From assembly GCF_002302565.1 (NCBI RefSeq), contig NZ_CP022382.1, positions 567,001 to 631,000 on the forward strand: a stretch of DNA of 64,000 nt. The letters run 5' to 3'. The notes below the pieces were generated by a model. The model did no database searches. It saw only the letters and a program-made list of their open reading frames with translations, and was not told the origin of the DNA. The DNA comes from Capnocytophaga canimorsus (GTDB lineage: Bacteria; Bacteroidota; Bacteroidia; Flavobacteriales; Flavobacteriaceae). Position 1 is the first letter of the stretch; each line of letters starts with the position of its first letter. Positions 25,115 to 32,234 of the stretch are shown here, piece by piece. The position numbers and the translations under genes are program-made.

Positions 25115-25636
25115 ATGAACACGATTGACATCATTTTAGCAATTTTACTTGCCTTAGGGCTTATTCGGGGAATTTGGCGAGGACTTATCATCGAATTAGG
25201 CACATTATTAGCTTTCGTTTTGGGGATTTATGGGGCTATGTATTTTTCTTTTTACGCTGCCGATGCCTTAAAACAATACGTCTCTTGGAATGCACAAACT
25301 ACAAAAGTAGTTGCTTACGTGCTTACCCTAATGGCGGTAATGTTTGCTGTGATGTTTCTTGCCAAACTGCTGACCAAAGTAGCTAAAATGGTAGCTTTAG
25401 GTTTTGTCAATCGGGCACTGGGAGGTATTTTCGGAATGCTGAAAGTTATCGTTATTTTAGGAGCAAGTCTTTCTTTTTTTGACAAAACAGCTCACTTGTG
25501 GCTCTCTCAAGAAGAAGTAAAAAAATCGGTATTGTTTCAGCCCGTAAAGGATATTGGCAATTTTGTGTATGCCAAAGTGCTTAATTCTCTTTCCGAAACC
25601 GATTTTAATCCTGTTAAAAAAAACACTCCATTGTAA
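25115..25636 (+). CDS. CvpA family membrane protein
   Basis: A 173-residue inner-membrane protein with four hydrophobic segments (about 4-20, 27-47, 65-85 and 103-120) and the CvpA-type opening NTIDIILAILLALGLIRG with Gly-rich turns. The Escherichia coli member is required for colicin V production and for envelope stress tolerance; the function here is not known. Its TAA stop codon lies inside the GTAAC-N4-GTTAC palindrome that precedes the TauE gene. Confidence 0.85.
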   Translation: MNTIDIILAILLALGLIRGIWRGLIIELGTLLAFVLGIYGAMYFSFYAADALKQYVSWNAQTTKVVAYVLTLMAVMFAVMFLAKLLTKVAKMVALGFVNRALGGIFGMLKVIVILGASLSFFDKTAHLWLSQEEVKKSVLFQPVKDIGNFVYAKVLNSLSETDFNPVKKNTPL

Positions 25637-25676
25637 CCTTTGTTACTGCTTAGCCTAAAAACATTACCGAGTTTTG
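25633..25676 (+). promoter_or_regulatory. GTAAC-N4-GTTAC operator and promoter of the tauE-like gene (site A)
   Basis: GTAACCTTTGTTAC (25633-25646) is a perfect 5-bp inverted repeat with a 4-bp spacer. The -7-like element GAGTTTTG (25669-25676) follows; its last G is 36.5 bp from the operator centre. Sites B (27391) and C (30199) have exactly the same distance. Site A shares the 17-bp word TGTAACCTTTGTTACTG with site B. Confidence 0.7.
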
Positions 25677-25705
25677 CCTACTTCGAATTTTAAAAATGTA
25701 ATCTG

Positions 25706-26506
25706 ATGGAATTTTTAGGATACTTTTTAGCCTTACTCGTAGGTGTTTCGTTAGGACTTATCGGTAGTGGAGGGTCTATTCTTACCTTGCCCATTTTGGT
25801 CTATTTAATGGGAGTTGACCCCATTTTAGCCACAGCATATTCGCTATTTGTAGTAGGAATTACCGCACTGGTAGGAGGCATAAACAACGCCTTGCAAGGG
25901 CAAGTTCATTTCAAAAGTGTTGTGATTTTCGGACTGCCTTCCATTGTAGCAGTTTATGTCACCCGAGCCTATTTATTACCTATTATACCCGAAACTATTT
26001 TTAGTTGGGGAGGTTTTATTCTTTCAAAATCAATGGCTTTGATGATACTTTTTGCCGTTGTAATGATTTTAGCATCGGTGGCGATGATTAAACCTTGTAA
26101 AAATTGTAACGAAAGCGAAAATTCTACTCTCAAATACAACTATCCAATGATTCTTCTCGAAGGCTTAACCGTAGGGATACTTACAGGCTTAGTGGGTGCT
26201 GGTGGCGGATTTTTAATCATTCCAGCTTTGGTGCTTCTTGCCCGAATGCCAATGAAGTTGGCTGTTGGTACTTCGCTTTTTATCATCGCTATAAAGTCAC
26301 TTTTAGGATTTTTGGGAGATTTACAAACCAGCTACACATTAATTAACTGGCGGTTACTTGTTTACTTTACCCTACTTTCAGTAATAGGTATTTTTATAGG
26401 GATGTTATTGGCTAAAAAAATCAAAGGAAACCGATTAAAAACAGCCTTTGGGTGGTTTGTTCTGATTATGGGAACTTACATTTTGATTAAAGAATTGATG
26501 ATGTAA
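25706..26506 (+). CDS. TauE/SafE family sulfite/sulfur-compound exporter
   Basis: A 266-residue inner-membrane protein of about eight helices built from two related halves. Each half begins with a Gly-rich motif: LIGSGGSILTLPILV (about 19-33) and LVGAGGGFLIIPALVLL (about 161-177). TauE/SafE proteins move sulfite, sulfoacetate or related anions across the inner membrane. Its location with a persulfide dioxygenase/rhodanese and YeeE transporters, and the shared operator, point to sulfur anions such as sulfite or thiosulfate (inference). Confidence 0.9.
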   Translation: MEFLGYFLALLVGVSLGLIGSGGSILTLPILVYLMGVDPILATAYSLFVVGITALVGGINNALQGQVHFKSVVIFGLPSIVAVYVTRAYLLPIIPETIFSWGGFILSKSMALMILFAVVMILASVAMIKPCKNCNESENSTLKYNYPMILLEGLTVGILTGLVGAGGGFLIIPALVLLARMPMKLAVGTSLFIIAIKSLLGFLGDLQTSYTLINWRLLVYFTLLSVIGIFIGMLLAKKIKGNRLKTAFGWFVLIMGTYILIKELMM

Positions 26507-26577
26507 TAGGTCAAACCCACGAAAATGATTAAACTTTAATTGGTTTATTTGAACCATTTTTGGGTAAATCCATTTTT

Positions 26578-26612
26578 AAACCACATAGAAAAATTATGTT
26601 CCTATGTGGTTT
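26578..26612 (+). terminator. Hairpin downstream of the tauE-like gene
   Basis: A perfect 11-bp stem (AAACCACATAG, 26578-26588, with its complement at 26602-26612) and a 13-nt loop. Only a weak T/A tail follows. Confidence 0.55.
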
Positions 26613-26653
26613 AGATTATAAAAATTACTTCGTACGTTTAACCTAATTTGATA

Positions 26654-26706
26654 CTTGAACTACGCTCAACAAGACAAATTCCGTATCAATTTGAGCGAAG
26701 TCGAAA
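26654..26706. repeat. Interrupted inverted repeat with TTGAGCGAAGTCGAAA word
   Basis: GCTCAA (26664-26669) and TTGAGC (26691-26696) form the core, with flanks CTTGAACTAC and GAAGTCGAAA. From memory, words of the form 'TGAGCG(A/T)AGTCGAA' recur as dispersed intergenic repeats in Bacteroidota genomes. Confidence 0.4.
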
Positions 26707-26845
26707 ATCTTTATTTTAGTCATTTCAAATTAAAAATGATATAACACGACCATTTTTTTAAATATCGGTAGCCTCAACCGATATTTATCTACCGTATGGT
26801 TTAGAAATTCGTATCACATTGGCATTTTTGAATTCCACAAACACA

Positions 26846-27160
26846 GAAAATAGGCTATCAAGTATGGAAAATGAATTATCAAATACAAAAAATGGATTAA
26901 CAAATACAGAAAATGAATTAGCAAATACAAAAAATGGTTCAACAAGTATGGAAAATGGATTAGCAAGCATATAAAATGAATTATCAAATACAAAAAATGG
27001 TTCAGCAAGTATGGAAAATGGATTAGCAAGTATATAAAATGAATTAGCAAATACAGAAAATGGTTCAGCAAGTATGGGAAATAGATTAGCAAGTACGGAA
27101 AATAGATTAGCAAGTACGGAAAATGGTTCAGCAAGTATGTAAAATGGATTAGCAAGTGTG
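26846..27160. repeat. 21-bp tandem repeat array, 15 units
   Basis: Fifteen units of 21 bp on the model GAAAATGGATTAGCAAGTATG, unbroken in register. Units 5-7 (26930-26992) and 8-10 (26993-27055) form a 63-bp higher-order duplication with one difference per unit. On the plus strand the array reads as heptads such as ENELANT and ENGLASM, but units 7, 10 and 15 begin with TAA stops. The last unit ends in an 8-bp stem hairpin. Confidence 0.9.
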
Positions 27161-27166
27161 CTAATC
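27147..27166. repeat. Hairpin closing the 21-bp array
   Basis: GATTAGCA (27147-27154) and TGCTAATC (27159-27166), a perfect 8-bp stem with a 4-nt loop formed by the last repeat unit and the base sequence beyond it. Confidence 0.6.
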
Positions 27167-27390
27167 TATTTCCTAAGTATGTTTCTTTAATTGATATTTC
27201 ATTTTTAAGAAATCAAAGCACAGAAAAATAAGGTCTGAGGTTTGCCATACAAAAAACAAACCATTTTTACCATAACAAACAAAGTTAAAGCCTTACATAT
27301 CCCTTATTTAGTCCTATTCATTTTCAGAATTCGTACATTTGACCTAAAAATTAAAATAATCTATCGAGATAATAACACTCCAACAAATCT

Positions 27391-27434
27391 GTAACCTTTG
27401 TTACTGTGTGTAAATGGCTGTTATCTTATCTTTG
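27391..27434 (+). promoter_or_regulatory. GTAAC-N4-GTTAC operator and promoter of the MBL/rhodanese gene (site B)
   Basis: GTAACCTTTGTTAC (27391-27404) followed by a consensus TATCTTTG (27427-27434). The operator centre is 36.5 bp from the last G of the -7 element. The transcription start would be near 27439, 21 nt before the signal-peptide ATG at 27460. Confidence 0.75.
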
Positions 27435-27459
27435 CATTGCAATTTGATAAAAATCCTTT

Positions 27460-28959
27460 ATGAAAAGAACTTTTTTAGTTTTAATCTTCTTTTTAGGAAT
27501 TAAAATACAAGCACAAAATAGTAACATAAACACGAAAAATATGAACATAGAACAAATTTATACCGGATGTTTGGCTCAAGGAGCCTATTATATTGAGAGC
27601 AATGGTGAAGCCGTAGTTATCGACCCACTACGTGAGGTACAGCCCTATTTGGATAGAGCCCAAAAAAGTAATGCTAAAATAAAATACGTTTTGGAAACGC
27701 ATTTCCACGCCGATTTTGTTAGCGGACATTTGGACTTGGCTAAAAAATCAGGGGCTACCATTGTTTTCGGTCCTACTGCCAATCCTAAATTTGATGCATA
27801 CATTGCTAAAGATGGCGAAATTTTAAGTGTAGGAAACTTAAAAATCAAGGTAATACACACTCCTGGGCATACTATGGAAAGTACCTGTTACCTGCTAATC
27901 GACCCAAACGGGAAGGAGACCGCTCTCTTTACTGGAGATACCCTTTTCATTGGTGATGTTGGTCGCCCTGATTTGGCACAAAAAGTGGTTGCTGACCTTA
28001 CACAAGAAAAGTTAGCTGGGCATTTGTACGAGTCACTTCACCATAAAATACTTCCCCTACCCGATACTATCATCGTTTATCCCGCACACGGAGCAGGTTC
28101 GGCCTGTGGAAAAAATATGAGTAAAGAAACCAGCGATTCTCTCGGAAATCAAAAGAAAACCAACTACGCATTACAACCGATGAGCAAAGAAGAATTCATT
28201 GAGAAAGTTTTAGACGGACTGATGCCTCCACCGCAGTACTTCCCCGAAAATGTGATGATGAACATCGAAGGTTATGAAAGTATTGACAATGTATTGCAAC
28301 AAGGACTTCGTAGCTTAAATCCTGATGAATTTGAAGAAGTTGCCAACCAAACCGATGCACTTTTGTTAGATACACGTGATGCGCAAACTTTCGCCAAAGG
28401 ATTTATTCCTAATTCCATAAATATTGGTATTGATGGCGGATTTGCCCCTTGGGTAGGTACTTTAGTGCCCGATATCAAACAACAAATTCTTATCATTGCC
28501 GAAAAAGGACGTGAAGAAGAGGTAGTTACCCGATTGGCTCGAGTAGGATACGACCACGCCATCGGTTTTTTAGAAGGTGGCTTTGAGGCTTGGCAACAAG
28601 CTGGTAAAGAAACTGACAGCATTGAATCCATTTCAGCCGAAGAACTTGCCTATCGATTGGGAAAAGATGCAGATTTGAACATTTTGGACGTTCGTAAGAA
28701 AAGTGAACATTTCTCGGAACACATTATTGATGCTGAAAATGTCCCTCTTGATTACATTAACCATATGCTTTGGCAAGTGGATAAAAACAAAACCTATTAC
28801 GTGCATTGTGCTGGTGGATATCGCTCTATGGTATTTATTTCCATTCTAAAAGCACGAGGGTATGAAAATTTGATAGATATTAAAGGTGGATTTAAAGCCA
28901 TTAAATCTTCCGAAAAATTCAATATCAGTCCATACGTTTGCCCAAGCACGATGCTTTAA
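27460..28959 (+). CDS. Secreted metallo-beta-lactamase-fold hydrolase with two rhodanese domains (persulfide dioxygenase-like)
   Basis: A 499-residue protein. In order: signal peptide (MKRTFLVLIFFLGIKIQAQ), MBL domain (about 29-240) and two rhodanese domains (about 290-385 and 395-490). Metal ligands are in THFHADFVSGH (His81, His83, Asp85), HTPGHT (His137) and FTGDTLF (Asp160), with the family word YPAHGAGSACGKNM. The first rhodanese lacks an active cysteine (IIAEKGREEE); the second has it in YYVHCAGGYRS (Cys450). Related ETHE1-like enzymes oxidise glutathione or other persulfides to sulfite, and rhodaneses move sulfane sulfur to or from thiosulfate. Many relatives start at the position of Met28 and are cytoplasmic; here the promoter position supports the longer, secreted form. 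Confidence 0.9.
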   Translation: MKRTFLVLIFFLGIKIQAQNSNINTKNMNIEQIYTGCLAQGAYYIESNGEAVVIDPLREVQPYLDRAQKSNAKIKYVLETHFHADFVSGHLDLAKKSGATIVFGPTANPKFDAYIAKDGEILSVGNLKIKVIHTPGHTMESTCYLLIDPNGKETALFTGDTLFIGDVGRPDLAQKVVADLTQEKLAGHLYESLHHKILPLPDTIIVYPAHGAGSACGKNMSKETSDSLGNQKKTNYALQPMSKEEFIEKVLDGLMPPPQYFPENVMMNIEGYESIDNVLQQGLRSLNPDEFEEVANQTDALLLDTRDAQTFAKGFIPNSINIGIDGGFAPWVGTLVPDIKQQILIIAEKGREEEVVTRLARVGYDHAIGFLEGGFEAWQQAGKETDSIESISAEELAYRLGKDADLNILDVRKKSEHFSEHIIDAENVPLDYINHMLWQVDKNKTYYVHCAGGYRSMVFISILKARGYENLIDIKGGFKAIKSSEKFNISPYVCPSTML

Positions 28960-28986
28960 TGCCCCAAACAAAACAACGATTTTTCA

Positions 28987-29022
28987 AAAGAAGAGATGTC
29001 TTTGGCATCTCTTCTTTGTTTA
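28987..29022 (+). terminator. Terminator of the MBL/rhodanese gene
   Basis: A perfect 12-bp stem (AAAGAAGAGATG, 28987-28998, with its complement at 29006-29017), a 7-nt loop, then GTTTA. Confidence 0.75.
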
Positions 29023-29066
29023 TGATCAGTACTGAAAAGGTATTTATTTTAACCAAATCATTTCAT

Positions 29067-29100
29067 AAAAAATGCCCCCAAAACATATGTTTTGGAGGCA
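29067..29100 (-). terminator. Terminator of the DUF805 gene (minus strand)
   Basis: An 18-bp palindrome (29078-29095, CCAAAACATATGTTTTGG), extended by TGCC/GGCA with one mismatch, followed on the minus strand by TTTTTTATG. Confidence 0.75.
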
Positions 29101-29124
29101 AAGAAGTCTTTTTGTTATGAACAA

Positions 29125-29448
29125 TTATTGAGCTTTGGGGTCTGGACCATACTGGTTCTGACCTCTTTCTCCTTCCGTTAAACAAAGAACTAAATTGTAT
29201 ATGGGTACCAATATAAACCAGCCTGATTTACCTACATCGTGCATTCTTCTCACTCCTACCGCTATTGAAGGTACTATTATTGCAAGATAGCAAATATTCA
29301 CTAATACCGTAGTTTCAATAAGACCACTAATAAAACCTAATACAAAAAAAATGATACAATTGAATAACGTAAACATCCAATACTCTTTTCTTCTTGCTCT
29401 TCCTTTAAAATCAGCATACTGCTTTAAAACTTTTAAATACCAATTCAT
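29125..29448 (-). CDS. DUF805 membrane protein
   Basis: A 107-residue inner-membrane protein of the DUF805 family. The N-terminus MNWYLKVLKQYADFKGRARRKEYWMF is the family hallmark, followed by hydrophobic segments at about 27-45, 47-65 and 80-95, the RRMHDVGKSGWF motif between the last two, and a polar tail with YGPDPKAQ. Function unknown. It lies on the opposite strand inside the sulfur-gene island and interrupts it. Confidence 0.9.
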   Translation of the reverse strand: MNWYLKVLKQYADFKGRARRKEYWMFTLFNCIIFFVLGFISGLIETTVLVNICYLAIIVPSIAVGVRRMHDVGKSGWFILVPIYNLVLCLTEGERGQNQYGPDPKAQ

Positions 29449-29626
29449 TTTAATTAAACTTTATTTTTCCTACTCATAAGGCTTTTCGGTTTCGCCCCGT
29501 TTTTTCTGATGGTTTCTGGTCTCCACTCGCGGGGCTAAATTATAAAAAATACATAAAAGAATCCCTATTTAACAAAACTTTAAAGCCAAAAAACATTCTC
29601 TATTTTTTCAATCCTCATCAAAAAAC

Positions 29627-29658
29627 TTTGGTGTTTTATACTGAAAATCCTATCTTTG
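29627..29658 (+). promoter_or_regulatory. Promoter of the small barrel-like gene
   Basis: TTTG (29627-29630), 20-bp spacer, TATCTTTG (29651-29658). This full consensus promoter has no GTAAC operator, and it excludes the in-frame TTG start at 29656. Confidence 0.7.
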
Positions 29659-29685
29659 GAAAACGTATTTAAAAATCAAAACACG

Positions 29686-30159
29686 ATGAAAATATTTTTA
29701 ACCATATCACTTTCAATTATTTGTCTTCACGCCTCTTCACAAACTCTAAAACATATAGCAGAACGAAGTGCCATTGATATCGGATACGATTATTTGGGTA
29801 GGAATAGCCTTAGCGTGGGTCTAAATTACAACTTACCTATTAACGAATACAATTGGCACGGATACAATGTAGGACTCGGAATACGCTATTTTAAAGGCGA
29901 AAACAACGCTCATCTTTTTGTCCCTGAAGCCAAAATTAGCTATCGGTATTACGGATTGCTCTTCGCAGTTCATACTTCTACAAAAAACTTCGCCCCCATC
30001 GTAGGACTTAGTTTTATGAATTGTTTTCACCTTTACAGCGGATATAGTTTTGCTTTTGAAGAGGATAAAAACCAATTAAAAGGGATTATTTTCGGAATCA
30101 AGCTTTTCATCTCTGGGAAAAATAGCCAATTTTATGATCGCCTAAAAATAGGTTTTTAA
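29686..30159 (+). CDS. Hypothetical secreted beta-barrel-like protein
   Basis: A 157-residue protein with a signal peptide (MKIFLTISLSIICLHASSQ). The rest alternates aromatic and polar residues in strand-length runs (YDYLGRNSLSVGLNYNL, YNVGLGIRYFKGENNAHLF, KISYRYYGLLFAVHT) and ends in a Gly-Phe (KIGF), suggesting a small outer-membrane barrel. The start at 29686 follows from the promoter position. No family recognised. Confidence 0.65.
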   Translation: MKIFLTISLSIICLHASSQTLKHIAERSAIDIGYDYLGRNSLSVGLNYNLPINEYNWHGYNVGLGIRYFKGENNAHLFVPEAKISYRYYGLLFAVHTSTKNFAPIVGLSFMNCFHLYSGYSFAFEEDKNQLKGIIFGIKLFISGKNSQFYDRLKIGF

Positions 30160-30198
30160 GTACAGAAACTTAAAAAGAAGAATTACTTTCGTTTTTTT

Positions 30199-30242
30199 GT
30201 AACTTAGGTTACCATTAGTTGTCAAGTAAAAATCTATTTTTG
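30199..30242 (+). promoter_or_regulatory. GTAAC-N4-GTTAC operator and promoter of the YeeE/YedE pair (site C)
   Basis: GTAACTTAGGTTAC (30199-30212) followed by TATTTTTG (30235-30242). The operator centre lies 36.5 bp from the last G, identical to sites A and B although the spacer sequence differs (TTAG against CTTT), so the match is not due to a simple duplication. Confidence 0.75.
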
Positions 30243-30273
30243 CACACTGTAAATGCAAAATATTTTTACTTAT

Positions 30274-30828
30274 ATGATGGATTGGATTATGCAACCTTGG
30301 CCTTGGTATGTGGGCGGACCTTTGATTGGGTTAATTATGATTTTACTGATTTTATTGGGCAAAAGTTTCGGATTTTCATCTAATTTCCGAACAATATGTT
30401 CAGCACTTGGAGCGGGAAAATCTTGCGAATTTTTTGCTTTTGACTGGAAATCACAACGTTGGAACTTATTATTCTTAGTGGGAACTATTATAGGAGGCGC
30501 CATTGCGTTTCATTTTCTGTCAGATAATCAAGTTCCTGCCATTTCACAGCAGACTATTTCTGAACTGAAAGCCTTAGGGTTAGAAAGTGCTGGAGCAGCC
30601 TATTCACCAAGCGAATTATTTTCAGAGATGTCTTTAAAAAATGTGATGATTTTGCTATTGGGCGGAATGCTTATTGGTTTCGGAACGCGCTATGCTGGGG
30701 GGTGTACCTCAGGTCACGCCATTTCAGGATTAAGTGATTTTCAGCGGTCCTCGCTCATTGCTGTTGTCGGATTTTTTATCGGCGGACTTATTATGTCATT
30801 TGTGTTATTCCCTTTAATTTTTGGATAA
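30274..30828 (+). CDS. YeeE/YedE-family (thiosulfate/sulfur transport) protein, N-terminal half type
   Basis: A 184-residue inner-membrane protein beginning MMDWIMQPWPWYVGGP, the typical start of this Bacteroidota half-size YeeE/YedE protein. An earlier in-frame ATG at 30253 exists, but the promoter places transcription start near 30247, leaving only about 6 nt of leader, so I prefer 30274. Conserved motifs include GKSFGFSSNFRTICSAL with a cysteine and GTRYAGGCTSGHAISG with the transport cysteine. YeeE (TsuA) proteins carry thiosulfate inward by a relay of cysteines. The partner half starts 1 bp after the stop. Confidence 0.88.
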   Translation: MMDWIMQPWPWYVGGPLIGLIMILLILLGKSFGFSSNFRTICSALGAGKSCEFFAFDWKSQRWNLLFLVGTIIGGAIAFHFLSDNQVPAISQQTISELKALGLESAGAAYSPSELFSEMSLKNVMILLLGGMLIGFGTRYAGGCTSGHAISGLSDFQRSSLIAVVGFFIGGLIMSFVLFPLIFG

Positions 30829-30829
30829 A

Positions 30830-31243
30830 ATGAGAAATTTATTATACATTTTGTTAGGTATTGCCTTCGGTATTGTGATGTACAAAAGTGAAACGGCTTC
30901 GTGGTTTCGTATTTATGAAATGTTTCATTTTCAATCATTTCATATGTATGGTTTTATTGGTGGTGCCTTAGTGGTAGGTGCTTTGGGCATACAATGGATA
31001 AAACGTAGCCAAAAGAAAGACATTGATGGCAAAACCATTGTGATTCCTCCTAAGGAAAAATCGGTGATGCGTTACCTTATCGGAGGAATACTTTTCGGCT
31101 TAGGTTGGGCTTTGGTAGGGGCTTGTCCTGGACCTTTGTTTGTACTTTTCGGAGCTGGTGTTTGGAGCATACTCATTGCCATTATCGGGGCTCTTTTAGG
31201 CACCTACCTTTATGGTGTTTTTAAAAACAAATTACCTCACTAA
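30830..31243 (+). CDS. YeeE/YedE-family protein, C-terminal half type (DUF6691-like)
   Basis: A 137-residue membrane protein, the second half of the pair. The motif MYGFIGGALVVGALG and the cysteine-bearing LFGLGWALVGACPGPLFVLFGAG correspond to the second repeat of full-length YeeE. Together the two halves would make one transporter for thiosulfate or related sulfane sulfur. An in-frame TTG at 30821 would overlap the upstream gene; the ATG at 30830 is used. Co-transcribed from operator site C. Confidence 0.88.
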   Translation: MRNLLYILLGIAFGIVMYKSETASWFRIYEMFHFQSFHMYGFIGGALVVGALGIQWIKRSQKKDIDGKTIVIPPKEKSVMRYLIGGILFGLGWALVGACPGPLFVLFGAGVWSILIAIIGALLGTYLYGVFKNKLPH

Positions 31244-31263
31244 GAAATTATAAATCTGAACAG

Positions 31264-31305
31264 AGCCCTTTCAAAATATAAAATCATTGAAAGGGCTTGT
31301 TTTTT
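31264..31305 (+). terminator. Terminator of the YeeE/YedE pair
   Basis: A perfect 11-bp stem (AGCCCTTTCAA, 31264-31274, with its complement at 31287-31297), a 12-nt loop, then TGTTTTTT. It uncouples the Crp/Fnr gene from the transporters. Confidence 0.85.
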
Positions 31306-31332
31306 AATCATTCGCATTATTTGAAATTTACT

Positions 31333-31340
31333 TATATTTG
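31333..31340 (+). promoter_or_regulatory. -7 element (TATATTTG) of the crp/fnr-type gene
   Basis: TATATTTG fits TAnnTTTG. There is no GTAAC palindrome at the position where the other three promoters have one (centre near 31303), so direct class II autoactivation is not indicated. Confidence 0.5.
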
Positions 31341-31368
31341 CTCAACATCAAAAAACTAAAAAACACAA

Positions 31369-31995
31369 ATGGAAGCTCTCTTAACCGATGCTTATGGCAA
31401 TATATTTGAAAAAGAACTCATTACGGAAATAGCCTCAGTAGCTCAATGGATAGAATTCAAAGAAGGTGACGTACTCATTGATATTGGAAAATACATCAGA
31501 GCGATGCCTTTGCTTATTCACGGTGCGATAAAAATTATGCGTGAAGATTTTGATGCAGGTGAGCTTTTACTCTATTTTATTGAAAAAGGAGATACTTGCG
31601 CAATGACTTTAGGATGCTGTATGGGAGACAAAAAAAGTGAGATTCGAGCCGTAGCAGAAACCGACGGACTTGTAGCGATGATTCCCATTCAAAAAATGGA
31701 ACAGTGGATGGAAACCTACAAAAGTTGGCGAACTTTTGTTTTTGAAAGTTACAACAATCGGTTCAATGAATTACTTTCAGCCATTGATTCCATCGCTTTT
31801 ATGAATATGAATGAAAGACTTTATAACTACCTGAAAGAACGTAGCAAACTCGAAAAATCAAGCATTATAAACAAAACTCACCAAGAGATTGCTTACGAGC
31901 TAAATAGTTCGCGTGTGGTCATTTCCCGACTACTCAAAGTTCTTGAAAATGAACAAAAAATAAAACTAAACCGAAATAGCATCGAAATCAAGTAA
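31369..31995 (+). CDS. Crp/Fnr family transcriptional regulator (candidate sulfur regulator)
   Basis: A 208-residue regulator: cyclic-nucleotide-binding-like beta-roll (about 15-115), dimer helix (about 130-160) and winged HTH (about 165-205). The recognition helix is SSRVVISRLLKVLE; Arg182 and Arg187 align with the CRP/FNR DNA-contacting arginines, while the usual Glu is Val183. The ligand pocket carries three cysteines in GDTCAMTLGCCMG (Cys77, Cys83, Cys84), unlike the cAMP-binding motif. I infer it senses a sulfur species through these thiols and activates the three operons with GTAAC-N4-GTTAC sites. It sits directly after the YeeE pair. Confidence 0.88.
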   Translation: MEALLTDAYGNIFEKELITEIASVAQWIEFKEGDVLIDIGKYIRAMPLLIHGAIKIMREDFDAGELLLYFIEKGDTCAMTLGCCMGDKKSEIRAVAETDGLVAMIPIQKMEQWMETYKSWRTFVFESYNNRFNELLSAIDSIAFMNMNERLYNYLKERSKLEKSSIINKTHQEIAYELNSSRVVISRLLKVLENEQKIKLNRNSIEIK

Positions 31996-32204
31996 CAGTT
32001 TCCGTTTCTTATCTCAATTCGAGTAAATTTTCAAAAGTAATTATACAATTTGTAATCAATACATTATAATAAAATTTAGGTTAAAAAATTTTCTTTTTAG
32101 ATACAATTTGACGCACTTGATTGCACAAATTGACCTTAAAAATAATTTTCGTTTTTTAGCCTAAAGTTTTATTCTCAAAATGAGAGTATCCCGTTTATTT
32201 TTAC

Positions 32205-32212
32205 TACTTTTG
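32205..32212 (+). promoter_or_regulatory. -7 element (TACTTTTG) of the acyltransferase-like gene
   Basis: TACTTTTG, 22 bp before the ATG at 32235. Confidence 0.5.
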
Positions 32213-32234
32213 CCCGATTTTTTAATTCAGAAAG

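Larger units (their letters stand above)
26507..27390. other. Gene-free spacer with repeats
   Basis: This spacer of nearly 900 bp holds a terminator-like hairpin, an inverted repeat, a 315-bp array of 21-bp repeats and a possible upstream -7 element (TACATTTG, 27334-27341). The long open frames on the minus strand here are only translations of the repeat array into Leu/Phe/Tyr-rich peptides. I see no supported gene. Confidence 0.7.

Noticed and set aside
26785..27155. Two minus-strand open frames (61 and 113 codons) rich in Leu, Phe and Tyr
   Set aside because: They are complements of the 21-bp repeat array and overlap each other in different frames; there is no ribosome site or promoter.
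29494..29535. GC-rich inverted repeat GCCCCG ... CGGGGC as a structured RNA or riboswitch
   Set aside because: It has only a 6-bp stem over a 30-nt loop, with no recognisable aptamer and no T-run.
31264..31340. A GTAAC-N4-GTTAC site controlling the Crp/Fnr gene itself
   Set aside because: The sequence 36.5 bp upstream of its -7 element (centre near 31303) is the terminator T-run and AT-rich DNA, with no palindrome.
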